Source: Solibacillus sp045640265 (GTDB taxonomy: Bacteria; Bacillota; Bacilli; Bacillales_A; Planococcaceae). From it: a DNA stretch of 64,000 nt. The DNA is taken from contig JAZUES010000084.1 in the NCBI GenBank assembly GCA_045640265.1, positions 4,220-68,219 on the forward strand. Direction: 5' to 3'. The notes below the pieces were generated by a model. It saw only the letters and a list, made by a program, of their open reading frames with translations, made no database searches and had not been told where the DNA came from. Shown here piece after piece: positions 34,235 through 43,196 of this stretch; the first letter of the stretch is position 1, and each line of letters begins with the position of its first letter. A program made the translations under genes and the position numbers.

Positions 34235-34260
34235 AATTGTCAACCTGCTTTCCTTCCTCA

Positions 34261-37041
34261 TCATTTTTTATTATACCAATTTCCAAGCTGTTGTACCATA
34301 CTATCAAGTGGCAGTTTTTGCACCGAAATTGGCGGTAATGACTCGATAAATTGTTGTCCATAAGATTTTGATTCAATTCGGCGATCCAAAACTATGAAAA
34401 CACCTTTGTCATGACTCGAGCGAATTAATCGTCCGAAGCCTTGTTTAAATCGTAAAATTGCTTCAGGTAATGCGAGCTCTGAAAAAGAATTTCTTCCTTG
34501 TTTACTAATAAATTGTGCTCTTGCTTTAAATGTTGGTTCCTCTGGTGATGAAAATGGTAAGCGCACCACAATGACAGAAGCTAATCCATCGCCAGGCACA
34601 TCTACACCTTCCCAAAAACTATTCGTTCCAAATAACACGGAGTGATTAAATTTTTGGAATGACTTTAATAAGCGCATGCGACTACCTGCAGTAACACCTT
34701 GCGCAAAAATCATATAATCACTTAATAATTCACTTTCATGAATAAGCTCTACGGTTTTGCGTAGCATGTCCTGTGAAGTAAATAACACAAAGCTGCGTCC
34801 TTCTGTCATTCGCACGGCATTCGTCACAGCATGTGCAACATCTTCAATATAGTCACTTTGTGAAACTGCTTGAATATCTGGCATATCCGTAACAATATAA
34901 ACTTCTGCACCATCATAATAGCTAGTCGGTGCATGTAATTTTTCAATTGATATAGACGTATCAATGCCTAATTGGTTCGTAATAAATCGTTCGTTATCTG
35001 GTACTGTAAGCGTTCCTGATGTCCATACAACAGCAGACTTTTGTCGAATTGAGTGAAATAACTTTGAAATTGTTTGTGTTACATTGATTGGCTTTTTGAA
35101 TAAACGGATGCTACCTGGTACACTTCGTCGATCAAGTTCTAACCAGCATGAGTAATGATCCTCCTGTTTTAAAAACACTTCATCCCACTCCGCTAATTTC
35201 ATTGTAAACTCGCGCACTAAGTAATTCCATTGCTCGATTAAAAACAGGTGTTCAGGTGCTAATTCTTCAACACCTGATGTAAATTGCTCAGAAATTTGCT
35301 GTGCGGCGTCAATCCATTGTTGAATAGCTGTTGATACTTTTGCAAACACCTCTGTTGGTAAGTTTAGTTCGCTAATAAACAGGGCTAGTTTTTGATTTTT
35401 CGGCTGATTTTTGTCTACTAATTTTACATGTTGGTAAAGCGTTCCGATTGCCTCGTCAAAGCGTTGCACCATTTGTATAAAGCGTTTTTCCATTTGTTGC
35501 AAAGTTTGCATGCTGACTAAATGCCTTTTAAGTGCAGTACGTCGCACTTGATAAAATAGTTGCTCATCTTCATACAACCCGATTTGACCAAATAAGTACT
35601 TCCAATTCATATACGTAAAGATTTTTTCGTCTTGGCTAATGGCAGCTTGAATAAACTGGTGTGCCTCATCAATAATCCAACCACCCAAATTATCAAAGAT
35701 TTGCTCATGTCGAACTAAATCACTCAAAAGCATTGCATGGTTCGTTACAATAATATCGGCTTGGCGGCTATTTTGAATAGCACGTGAATAAAAGTCATAA
35801 AGAGGCATTGTCGTTTTCGGTAATTCGGTTTTTCGAATTTTATCGATTAATAACTGTCCCCCTCCAGAAACATTTAATTCGTTTAAATCACCCGTTTCTG
35901 TTTTCGCTAACCAAACGAGCGTTTGTAAAAGTGTAAATGTTTCATCATACGAATCATCTGGAGACTTTAATAGTTGTTCGAATTTTTCTATATCGATATA
36001 ATGATTCATTCCTTTTAACAAAGCAATTTTTAGTTGTTGCCCTAAAGCTTGTTCTAATAATGGAATTTCATTTTGTAATAATTGATCGAGTAAATGGGCT
36101 GTATACGAACTAATCCCTACTTTTTTCCCTGTCTTCTTCGCATAAAAAATAGCTGGTACTAAATAACCCATCGTTTTACCAATACCTGTTGACGCTTCTA
36201 TAACATGTTCATTCTTTGCATTTAATGTACGCCATATACTATCCATCATTCGAAATTGTTCTGGACGCTCTTCAAAATTCGCAAGTCCCTTTTGAAGTAA
36301 TGCAATTTTTTGCTCCGATGTTTCAGGATATTCGATCAGTTCAGCCTGTGCTTTTGGTGTCGGTGCCATTTTACGAATCGCCAATTTATGAAAGTATACA
36401 TGTTCATTTTCATCAAGCGATTTTGCTCGTTTTACTAATAATGCATCGAAAAATAACTGGGCCAAATTTGTTCTCAATCTGAAAGAGCGTTTATGAAGCT
36501 GTTCTAATGTTACTAGTGGCAATGTTAATAATTCTTGCCAACAATGTTTTAATAAATATGCCGTAGCGAGTGCATCATCATCCGCACGATGAGCACTTTC
36601 CAACGGGATATTTAAATCACTCGCTAAATCCCCTAATTTATAGCTTAAGGACATGGGAAATAAAATTTTTGCTAACTCAACCGTATCAATTTTTTTACCC
36701 TGCCACTTTGGCAAACCAGCACGCTTAAATTCGGCCTGTAAAAAAGACAAATCAAAATCTGTATTATGCGCAACAAAAACAGTATCTTGTAATAACTCAT
36801 AAATATAATCCGCACGTGCTTCAAATGGCATCGCATCTTTAACATCTTCATCTGTAATATTCGTTAAATCCTGGATAAATAACGGAATGGGTTTGCCAGG
36901 ATGAATAAATGTTGCATATTTTTTCACTACTTCCCAATCTTGCATAATCACAATCGCAATTTGAATCATGCGATCTCCACTTGCTGGCGAATGTCCTGTT
37001 GTTTCAATATCAACAATGGCATATTTTTGACTTTCATTCAT
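34261..37041 (-). CDS. dinG: DinG, exonuclease-helicase fusion protein
   Basis: A 926-residue protein of the Bacillus-type DinG family. The N-terminal DEDDh exonuclease domain (about 1-170) shows VDIETTG, HNTDFD and HRADDDA. The helicase part has EASTGIGKT (Walker A), IIDEAHQF (DEAH) and QGFGRLIRS (motif VI). Unlike E. coli DinG and YpvA (15447-17348) it lacks the iron-sulfur cysteines; Gram-positive DinG of this type acts as a 3' nuclease whose helicase activity is doubtful (family knowledge). The ATG has only a weak site. A structured RNA with a terminator lies 72 bases upstream. Confidence 0.93.
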   Translation of the reverse strand: MNESQKYAIVDIETTGHSPASGDRMIQIAIVIMQDWEVVKKYATFIHPGKPIPLFIQDLTNITDEDVKDAMPFEARADYIYELLQDTVFVAHNTDFDLSFLQAEFKRAGLPKWQGKKIDTVELAKILFPMSLSYKLGDLASDLNIPLESAHRADDDALATAYLLKHCWQELLTLPLVTLEQLHKRSFRLRTNLAQLFFDALLVKRAKSLDENEHVYFHKLAIRKMAPTPKAQAELIEYPETSEQKIALLQKGLANFEERPEQFRMMDSIWRTLNAKNEHVIEASTGIGKTMGYLVPAIFYAKKTGKKVGISSYTAHLLDQLLQNEIPLLEQALGQQLKIALLKGMNHYIDIEKFEQLLKSPDDSYDETFTLLQTLVWLAKTETGDLNELNVSGGGQLLIDKIRKTELPKTTMPLYDFYSRAIQNSRQADIIVTNHAMLLSDLVRHEQIFDNLGGWIIDEAHQFIQAAISQDEKIFTYMNWKYLFGQIGLYEDEQLFYQVRRTALKRHLVSMQTLQQMEKRFIQMVQRFDEAIGTLYQHVKLVDKNQPKNQKLALFISELNLPTEVFAKVSTAIQQWIDAAQQISEQFTSGVEELAPEHLFLIEQWNYLVREFTMKLAEWDEVFLKQEDHYSCWLELDRRSVPGSIRLFKKPINVTQTISKLFHSIRQKSAVVWTSGTLTVPDNERFITNQLGIDTSISIEKLHAPTSYYDGAEVYIVTDMPDIQAVSQSDYIEDVAHAVTNAVRMTEGRSFVLFTSQDMLRKTVELIHESELLSDYMIFAQGVTAGSRMRLLKSFQKFNHSVLFGTNSFWEGVDVPGDGLASVIVVRLPFSSPEEPTFKARAQFISKQGRNSFSELALPEAILRFKQGFGRLIRSSHDKGVFIVLDRRIESKSYGQQFIESLPPISVQKLPLDSMVQQLGNWYNKK

Positions 37042-37112
37042 ATACGTTCAACTCACAGTTCAAGTAATATAACGGCATTTTAACACACTGAGTATAAAAG
37101 GTCATGTAAACA

Positions 37113-37271
37113 CAAAAAAACCTAGTATAACAGAACGTTATACTAGGTGAAACTTCTATGTAAGGTGTGCAGGGGCTCATCTCCCTGCACAATTCAAAAG
37201 TCTCCCAGCAAATCCGTGCTGTTGGTGGAGTCTTTTGTTGTGAAGTCAAAAACTTCACCGAGGTTTTGGCA
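37113..37271 (-). ncRNA. Structured RNA or riboswitch-like leader upstream of dinG
   Basis: On the minus strand a TATAAT box (37277-37282) precedes about 155 nt that can fold into several hairpins: GTGAAGT/ACTTCAC, a long arm AAAG-A-CTCC/GGAG-A-CTTT capped by CAGCA/TGCTG, and GTGCAGGG/CCCTGCAC. A strong terminator follows, 11 bp (37120-37130 with 37136-37146) plus T7. The 5' end TAGGTG can pair with CACCTA, which overlaps the terminator's 5' arm, so closing the RNA and forming the terminator would exclude each other. dinG starts 72 bases later. I match it to no family; it may be a switch for dinG or a free small RNA. The one frame across it looks spurious. Confidence 0.55.
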
Positions 37272-37320
37272 CCTAAATTATAATTTACTATAAATCTCTT
37301 TATAAATCAAATATTTTTAA

Positions 37321-38466
37321 TTAATGATGATGTTCACGAACACCGAAAATTCCTTTTAACATTGGTGGTGTCACTAATGTTGTCACAATAATAACGATGA
37401 CCATTGGTGTATAATCCTCTGCTGGTAGTAGTCCACTTGATAAACCCATACCTGCTAAAATCAAGGCAACCTCACCACGAGAAATCATACCCGATCCAAT
37501 ACCAACAGAGGATTTCCAACTAAATCCTGCTAGCTTTGCACCTAACCCAGAACCAATTAATTTCGAAAGAATCGCCACAATTGAGAATATTACTAAAAAC
37601 CAAATGTTTTCTGTAATACCTGCAAACGTAACGGATAAACCAATACTTACAAAGAAGAATGGAACAAAAACTCCACTCGCAATTGGTTCTACTTTATGTT
37701 CAATCGTTTCTTTAAACTCTGTACGACCAATGGCGATTCCCATGAAGAACGCACCAATAATTGCAGCAATTCCGAAGTAGTGTTCCCCAATAAAAGCTAT
37801 TGCGAAACAAGCCACTAAAGCCCCACTTAGTAACGCTTCAGTTACTTTTAATCGGCTAAATACTTTTAAGAACGGTGGAATTACCCATCTTGCCACAACA
37901 AATAATAAAACGAAGAAGAATACTTTACCTCCAATTAAAGTTGGTAGCGATACATCCTCACCGATTAAGAAACTCATTGCAATCGCAATTAATACTACGA
38001 CGATAATATCATCTAAAACGGCTGCTCCAAGTAATGTAGAACCTTCTTTACTTTTTAGCCAGCCAATTTCACTTAAAGTTTGAACAGAGATACTTACTGA
38101 TGTAGCAGCTAATGTTAAGCCGATGAAAATGGCTTGACCTTGTGATAAATCGAATGCTAGTGCTAGTGGGTAACTTAAGGCGATTGGCATAACAACTCCA
38201 CCGACTGCTACAAAGATAGCCCCCTTCATATTGGCATTTAAATCTTCTAAATCCGTTTCAAGCCCAGCTAAAAACATTAATAAGATGACCCCTATTTGAC
38301 TAAAGGTTTGCATAATATCACCATCAGAAATCCAGCCTAGCATAGCTGGTCCGATAATAATTCCAATTAAAATTTTACCGAGTACAGATGGTTGACCAAG
38401 TCGAACACTAATATGTCCGGCAATTTTTGTAGTTAATAACACAATCACAATTTGAAATATAAACAT
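37321..38466 (-). CDS. CPA2-family cation/proton antiporter
   Basis: A 381-residue membrane protein with about 12 hydrophobic segments and no C-terminal TrkA domain. LGKILIGIIIGPAMLGW near the N-terminus, FLAGLETDLEDL and the LLGAAVLDDIIVVV segment with paired Asp residues are signatures of NapA/GerN/KefB-like exchangers of Na+ or K+ for H+. It ends in EHHH. AAGGGAG precedes the ATG. A terminator-like hairpin lies between its promoter and the ribosome binding site (38488-38546), so expression may be switched in the leader. The transported ion cannot be told from sequence. Confidence 0.87.
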   Translation of the reverse strand: MFIFQIVIVLLTTKIAGHISVRLGQPSVLGKILIGIIIGPAMLGWISDGDIMQTFSQIGVILLMFLAGLETDLEDLNANMKGAIFVAVGGVVMPIALSYPLALAFDLSQGQAIFIGLTLAATSVSISVQTLSEIGWLKSKEGSTLLGAAVLDDIIVVVLIAIAMSFLIGEDVSLPTLIGGKVFFFVLLFVVARWVIPPFLKVFSRLKVTEALLSGALVACFAIAFIGEHYFGIAAIIGAFFMGIAIGRTEFKETIEHKVEPIASGVFVPFFFVSIGLSVTFAGITENIWFLVIFSIVAILSKLIGSGLGAKLAGFSWKSSVGIGSGMISRGEVALILAGMGLSSGLLPAEDYTPMVIVIIVTTLVTPPMLKGIFGVREHHH

Positions 38467-38487
38467 AAAATACTCCCTTCTTTATAC

Positions 38488-38546
38488 AAAAAGACATGGT
38501 AGTGCCAGAATTGACTGACTCCACCATGCCTTGCTTACATATTATA
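38488..38546 (-). promoter_or_regulatory. Promoter and terminator-like leader hairpin of the antiporter gene
   Basis: On the minus strand TATAAT (38541-38546) is followed within about 8 bases by a hairpin (38523-38532 pairing with 38491-38500, one G-U) that ends in T5, and then by the ribosome binding site at 38473-38480. The hairpin lies wholly in the leader, so it can act as an attenuator or ion-sensing switch. Confidence 0.5.
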
Positions 38547-38679
38547 ATAGTTTTATTTTACATAAAGAACACTAAAATTGCAATATCTATCTATTAATAT
38601 TGAAAATTCAAAATATAGTTTTATAAAGTTGGACTGTACGGTCTAAAGGTATGGGAATATTGAAGGATTAAACAAATGA

Positions 38680-38720
38680 AAAAATGGCTGATCAGAAAGG
38701 AATCCTTTTCAGATCAACCA
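38680..38720 (-). terminator. Terminator of the dihydrolipoamide dehydrogenase-like gene
   Basis: An imperfect stem, GGTTGATC/GATCAGCC plus an inner AAAAGG/CCTTT, is followed on the minus strand by TTTTTTC. Confidence 0.75.
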
Positions 38721-38737
38721 TCTGTAGTTAAGCTCTT

Positions 38738-40072
38738 TTAAGCGTGAATTGCTTTACCAAAAACAGAGCGAGCTGCATCGCCAACATGTTCACTAACAGT
38801 AGGATGCGGGAAAATTAAGCGCGCTAAATCTTTCACCGAACCTCCTAATACTTTGGCCGTTAGCATCGAGTTAATTATCTCCGTTGCGCCGTCCCCTACA
38901 ACACAAGCCCCATAAATATCCCCTTCAGGACTCGCCACAAATTTCATAAAACCTTCTGTATTGCCCTCTAGCAATGCTTTTGGATTGGTTGGCAAGTACA
39001 TTTTTGTTACGATTGAATCTGCTGGTGCTTCGTGCTCCAACATACCAAATGTTGCAATTTCAGGGTGTGTATATACACAGCGTGGAATTTCTTGTTGGTT
39101 AATCACTTTGGGATGCTTACCTAAAATATAATCGACTGCATGAACACCTTCTGCACTTGCTGAATGTGCCAATTGGAAGCCCCCAACTAAATCTCCAATC
39201 GCATAAATTCCTGAAATGCTCGTTTCATAATGGTTCGTCACTTGAATTAAACGCCCATCCATTTGCATTTCTAACGCTTCTGCTATCGCCGTATTTGGGC
39301 GGCGACCTGTTGCAAACAATAAATTTTCATATTGAAAATCTCCAATGGACGTTTGAATATGTGTCGGATGAATTTCTTCAAACGTAAAGTCCATGAATAG
39401 TTCGATTCCTAATCGTTTCATTTTTTCTTTAATAATTGGACGTGCATCGGGCTCTTCTGTTTGTAAAATATCCTTGCTATGATTTAATACGGTAACTTTT
39501 GTACCCATTGGTGCTAATGCAAAGGCCATTTCGATTGCAATGACACCACCACCAATAATCGTTAACTGTTTTGGAAGTTCCTGAATTGAGAAAAAAGTGT
39601 CCGTTGTATAATAATTTGCCGTATCAATCCCTTTAAACGGTGGTACAAACGGTCGGCTACCTGTCGCTAAAATGACATGATCTGCTGTAAATGCCTCATC
39701 CCCAACAATGACCTTCCTCTGAGCTGTTACGGCTGCTTCTCCACGGAACATCGTGATTTGAGCATTAGTAATAAACTGTTCAATATTTGATAATAATTCC
39801 TCTACAACAAGGTCTTTTCGTTTCATTAATTTTGGGAAATCAATATTAATTGTTGGAACTGTCACTCCCCAGTCCGTACCACGACGAATTTCTTGCACTA
39901 ATTTACTATGCTCTAACATAATTTTTGAAGGGATACAGCCCACATTGTAACATGCGCCCCCTACTTTATCTCGTTCTACTAGTGCAACTTTAAGTCCACT
40001 CTTTGCAGCGTGAATGGCTGCTACATAACCTCCAGGGCCCGCTCCAATAACCGCTAAATCAAAGTTTTTCAT
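38738..40072 (-). CDS. Dihydrolipoamide dehydrogenase-like flavoprotein
   Basis: A 444-residue FAD/NAD-dependent disulfide reductase. FAD-binding GAGPGG (10-15), the redox pair Cys41/Cys46 in GGACYNVGCIPSK, an NAD site IIGGGVIAIE and the C-terminal base motif HPTVSEH are intact, so it should be active. It is nearest to the E3 component of 2-oxoacid dehydrogenase complexes, but no E1 or E2 gene adjoins it. It may be a second Lpd or serve another thiol system. GAGGTGG precedes the ATG; a terminator follows. Confidence 0.88.
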   Translation of the reverse strand: MKNFDLAVIGAGPGGYVAAIHAAKSGLKVALVERDKVGGACYNVGCIPSKIMLEHSKLVQEIRRGTDWGVTVPTINIDFPKLMKRKDLVVEELLSNIEQFITNAQITMFRGEAAVTAQRKVIVGDEAFTADHVILATGSRPFVPPFKGIDTANYYTTDTFFSIQELPKQLTIIGGGVIAIEMAFALAPMGTKVTVLNHSKDILQTEEPDARPIIKEKMKRLGIELFMDFTFEEIHPTHIQTSIGDFQYENLLFATGRRPNTAIAEALEMQMDGRLIQVTNHYETSISGIYAIGDLVGGFQLAHSASAEGVHAVDYILGKHPKVINQQEIPRCVYTHPEIATFGMLEHEAPADSIVTKMYLPTNPKALLEGNTEGFMKFVASPEGDIYGACVVGDGATEIINSMLTAKVLGGSVKDLARLIFPHPTVSEHVGDAARSVFGKAIHA

Positions 40073-40230
40073 TTTTCCACCTCATTCTCCAAGATATCAT
40101 TGCAAAATACCGAACACAACTTAATTTGTATAATTTTAACAAATATAACATTTAAACTGTTTAAAAGAAAATATGCCCCGATAGGAAACATATCCCTACC
40201 TCCACTTATTTTCTACCCATCATTAGATAC

Positions 40231-40267
40231 AAATAAAACAGTAATCGATATTAATCAATTACTGTTT
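40231..40267 (-). terminator. Terminator of the 3D-domain protein gene
   Basis: A 10-bp stem, AAACAGTAAT/ATTACTGTTT (40236-40245 with 40258-40267), is followed on the minus strand by TTTTATTTG. Confidence 0.78.
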
Positions 40268-40278
40268 CTTATTACACA

Positions 40279-40833
40279 TTATTTCAAAATTTTAATGACT
40301 ACTTTTTTTCTACCCCAATTGTATGCAATTTCTCTCGTTTTAACAAAAATATCAATTTTATTTCCCTTTATACTTCCACCTGTATCACCAGCGATGGCAA
40401 TACCATAGCCTTCTACCCAAACTTTTGTTCCTAAAGGGATGACACTCGTATCAACTGCAATTAATTTAATGTCAGGATTTTTCGCTAAATCAATTCCATA
40501 TGCGGTTTTTTTTCCTGAACAACCTCCACATTGGGCTGTAAAAGCACTTGCTTCAACAGTCATTGTTTTGACAACTTCATAATTATCTAATGTTTCTTTT
40601 GCTTCTTTTACATAATCCGGTAATTTTAAAGCGAAACCAACTACGGCTTCTTCTTTTGTTTCTAAATTGTTTAATTTTAATAATTCTTCGATTGTTGTAT
40701 CGTATAGTTTAGCGATATCAGCTAACTGTTCGCCCTCTTTTTTTGTATGAGATGCAGCATCTGTAGAATGTGTGAAGAAAATCGTACTTACAAAGACAAA
40801 GGCTAGGCTTAATAGTATTTTATTTTTATACAT
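40279..40833 (-). CDS. Secreted LysM and 3D-domain cell-wall protein
   Basis: A 184-residue exported protein with a signal peptide (about 1-27, ending THSTDAA), a LysM-like peptidoglycan-binding domain (about 29-72) and a C-terminal 3D domain named for three aspartates: Asp129 in AVDTSVIPLG, Asp150 in AGDTGGSIKG and Asp161 in KIDIF. Similar proteins (YocH, YabE, resuscitation-type autolysins) are lytic transglycosylase-like wall enzymes. Two close cysteines, QCGGC, occur between the domains. AGGAGG precedes the ATG. It is transcribed alone. Confidence 0.88.
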   Translation of the reverse strand: MYKNKILLSLAFVFVSTIFFTHSTDAASHTKKEGEQLADIAKLYDTTIEELLKLNNLETKEEAVVGFALKLPDYVKEAKETLDNYEVVKTMTVEASAFTAQCGGCSGKKTAYGIDLAKNPDIKLIAVDTSVIPLGTKVWVEGYGIAIAGDTGGSIKGNKIDIFVKTREIAYNWGRKKVVIKILK

Positions 40834-40972
40834 TATAGCTATTTCCTCCTGTAATTTGTAATATATAGGACATTTTAGTTATTATTAGTTTACCCATTTT
40901 ATATTTCAGTTATATTACAGCAATATGTATTAATCATTACAAAAAATAGTCAAAAATAATATTTTGTAACAA

Positions 40973-41004
40973 TAAAAAACAGGAATGCTTTTAGGCATTC
41001 CTGT
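40973..41004 (-). terminator. Terminator of the panBCD operon
   Basis: A 10-bp stem (40979-40988 with 40995-41004) with a 6-base loop is followed on the minus strand by TTTTTTATT. Confidence 0.9.
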
Positions 41005-41013
41005 GAATAGATT

Positions 41014-41397
41014 TTACATTATAGTAGCTTCTGGTTCATATGAAATCATTTCTTTAATAGTATTGTTCTCACCCATGATTGCCACAGTTGGTTTGTGATC
41101 TGCTACTTCTTTATTATCAACATATACATACGAAATAATAATGACAATATCGCCCTTTTGTACAAGACGAGCTGCAGCACCGTTTACGCAAATGACGCCA
41201 GATCCGCGCTCACCTGCAATAATATAGGTTTCAAAACGTGCACCGTTATTATTATTAACGATATGCACCTTTTCATTTGGTAGCATGCCAACCGCGTTTA
41301 GAATATCCTCATCGATCGTAATCGAGCCGACATAATTTAAATCCGCTTGCGTTACTTGAGCACGGTGGATTTTACTATTCATCATCATTCTAAACAT
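41014..41397 (-). CDS. panD: Aspartate 1-decarboxylase, pyruvoyl-dependent
   Basis: This 127-residue proenzyme (the length of B. subtilis PanD) makes beta-alanine for pantothenate. It self-cleaves between Gly24 and Ser25 in YVGSITID to form the pyruvoyl group. AAGGGG lies about 9 bases before the ATG, which overlaps the panC stop by 8 bases (ATGTTTAG), so panC and panD are coupled. A terminator closes the operon just downstream. Confidence 0.97.
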   Translation of the reverse strand: MFRMMMNSKIHRAQVTQADLNYVGSITIDEDILNAVGMLPNEKVHIVNNNNGARFETYIIAGERGSGVICVNGAAARLVQKGDIVIIISYVYVDNKEVADHKPTVAIMGENNTIKEMISYEPEATIM

Positions 41398-42253
41398 GAG
41401 TAACTTCCCCTTTTAATGAAAAAATTAAATTATCAATGAGACGTGTTTTACCAACATAGACAGCAACCGCTAAAACCACTTGCTGCGTTTTGTCAGTTAC
41501 TTCCGATAAATCTGGATAAGAAAGTAATGATAAATAATCTATTGTGCCGTTCAGATTGTCTTGAATTAACTTCGTCGCAAGTTTTACTGCTTTTTCAGTA
41601 TTCCCTGATTCAAATAGTTCGAGTTTTGCTAATTGTAATGCTTGTTGAATGGCAGGTGCTTGGCTACGTTCTTCTGCTGTTAGGTAAACATTACGACTTG
41701 ATTTTGCTAAACCATCATCTTCACGTACTACCGGAACGATCCGTAATTCGATTGGAAAATTGTAATCGCGTACCATTGTTTGAATCATCGCCACTTGCTG
41801 TGCATCTTTTTGACCAAAATACGCACGATCTGGCTGTACTAAATTAAATAGCTTTGCCACCACTTGTAGTACCCCGTCAAAATGTCCAGGACGGCTTGCT
41901 CCACATAGAAGTGTTGCTTGACGACCAGCGCGAATCATAATCCCTCCATCATGTGGATACATTTCTTCTACTGACGGTGCGAAAATATAATCCACTCCTA
42001 CCGATTCAGCTAACTTCGTATCGCGTTCTAAATCACGTGGATAGGATTCAAAGTCTTCGTTTGGTCCAAATTGTGTTGGATTGACAAATATACTCATGAC
42101 TACGACATCATTTTCTTTTCGTGCTTCTGATGCTAATGTTAAATGCCCTTCGTGTAAATAGCCCATAGTTGGCACAAGACCGATTGTTTTTCGCTGTTGT
42201 TTTGCCTCTAAAACAATCATTCTTAATTGCTCAATAGTGTGAATTACATTCAT
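41390..42253 (-). CDS. panC: Pantoate-beta-alanine ligase
   Basis: A 287-residue ATP-dependent ligase that joins pantoate and beta-alanine. MGYLHEGHLTL (about 30-40) is the HIGH-like nucleotide-binding motif, FVNPTQFGPNEDFESYPR binds pantoate, and the C-terminal KSSRNVYL segment carries the KMSKS-like loop. Start and panB stop overlap as TAATG, and GGAGG lies upstream. Confidence 0.97.
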   Translation of the reverse strand: MNVIHTIEQLRMIVLEAKQQRKTIGLVPTMGYLHEGHLTLASEARKENDVVVMSIFVNPTQFGPNEDFESYPRDLERDTKLAESVGVDYIFAPSVEEMYPHDGGIMIRAGRQATLLCGASRPGHFDGVLQVVAKLFNLVQPDRAYFGQKDAQQVAMIQTMVRDYNFPIELRIVPVVREDDGLAKSSRNVYLTAEERSQAPAIQQALQLAKLELFESGNTEKAVKLATKLIQDNLNGTIDYLSLLSYPDLSEVTDKTQQVVLAVAVYVGKTRLIDNLIFSLKGEVTHV

Positions 42254-43089
42254 TATTTTACGCCTCCGTAAAGCTGCGTTAATTCGTCTTCCTTCATCGT
42301 AAAGCTATGCGCTAAGGCTGGGAATGTATTCGCTTTGACAGCATTTATATAGCCTTTAATACCGCGTTCAATTTCATCGCCAACTTGAGCAAATCCTTCC
42401 ACAAACTTCGGAATATGATGCTTACCATATTGCAATAAATCATGGAAAACAAGCACTTGTCCGTCTGCTTCTTTACCTGCGCCAATCCCAATTGTTGGAA
42501 TAATTAATTTTTTAGACACGACTTCTGTTAATTGATGTGGAATGCATTCTAACACGACTGCACATGCTCCAGCCTTTTCTACTAATAACGCATCTTGCAC
42601 AAGCTTTTCTGCTTGTTCTGCTGTTTTCCCTTGCACTTTATAGCCACCTAGAACGCCTGCTGATTGCGGTAATAAACCTAAATGTGCCACAACTGGAATG
42701 CCTGCATTTATTAACTTTTCGATGACTTGTAAGACTTCACCTGAGCCTTCAACTTTTAAAGCGTTTGCGTTTGTTTCTTGCATCATACGCACGGCTATTT
42801 TTAATGTTTCATTTAAATCTCCATGATATGAACCAAACGGCATATCAACGACGATAAACGTATCTGGTGCTCCGCGTCTTACTGCTTTACTATGATGAAT
42901 CATGTCTTCAACCGTTACGGGCATTGTTGAATCATAACCGAGTACGACCATTCCTAATGAATCTCCGACTAAAATCATATCAACCCCTGCCGCTTCAGAA
43001 AACTCGGCACCAGGATAGTCGTACGCCGTAATCATGACGATTTTTTCTTGTTGCTCCTTCATTTTTAAAAACTGTGTTGTTGTTTTCAT
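42253..43089 (-). CDS. panB: 3-methyl-2-oxobutanoate hydroxymethyltransferase
   Basis: A 278-residue enzyme adding a one-carbon unit from methylenetetrahydrofolate to ketoisovalerate, the first step of pantothenate synthesis. MITAYDYPGAEFSEAAGVD and the metal-binding VGDSLGMVVLGYDST are characteristic. The ATG at 43089 has AAGGAGG 6 bases upstream; the in-frame ATG two codons earlier touches the ribosome binding site. A hairpin with T-run sits between the likely promoter region and this start (43109-43196), so panBCD may be controlled by attenuation. Confidence 0.96.
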   Translation of the reverse strand: MKTTTQFLKMKEQQEKIVMITAYDYPGAEFSEAAGVDMILVGDSLGMVVLGYDSTMPVTVEDMIHHSKAVRRGAPDTFIVVDMPFGSYHGDLNETLKIAVRMMQETNANALKVEGSGEVLQVIEKLINAGIPVVAHLGLLPQSAGVLGGYKVQGKTAEQAEKLVQDALLVEKAGACAVVLECIPHQLTEVVSKKLIIPTIGIGAGKEADGQVLVFHDLLQYGKHHIPKFVEGFAQVGDEIERGIKGYINAVKANTFPALAHSFTMKEDELTQLYGGVK

Positions 43090-43108
43090 ATTCATCCTCC
43101 TTTTCGAA

Positions 43109-43196
43109 GGAAGAAAACAAAAATACCCTTCTATCTAAAAAATTAGACAGAAGGGTAGCGTCATACGTTAAAAATATTAAACGCGTGTTTTCTTCC
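43109..43196 (-). promoter_or_regulatory. Attenuator-like leader of panBCD
   Basis: On the minus strand a stem of at least 13 bp (TACCCTTCTGTCT with AGATAGAAGGGTA, 43145-43157 with 43124-43136) ends in TTTTTG just before the panB ribosome binding site. A separate 10-base pair, GGAAGAAAAC (43187-43196) with GTTTTCTTCC (43109-43118), brackets it and includes the T-run side, offering an alternative fold. birA has its own terminator upstream, so this one belongs to the panB leader. Confidence 0.6.

Noticed and set aside
37034..37258. A 74-codon minus-strand frame over the RNA upstream of dinG
   Set aside because: It runs through a perfect terminator hairpin, has no ribosome binding site and an unlikely Cys/Tyr-rich composition.
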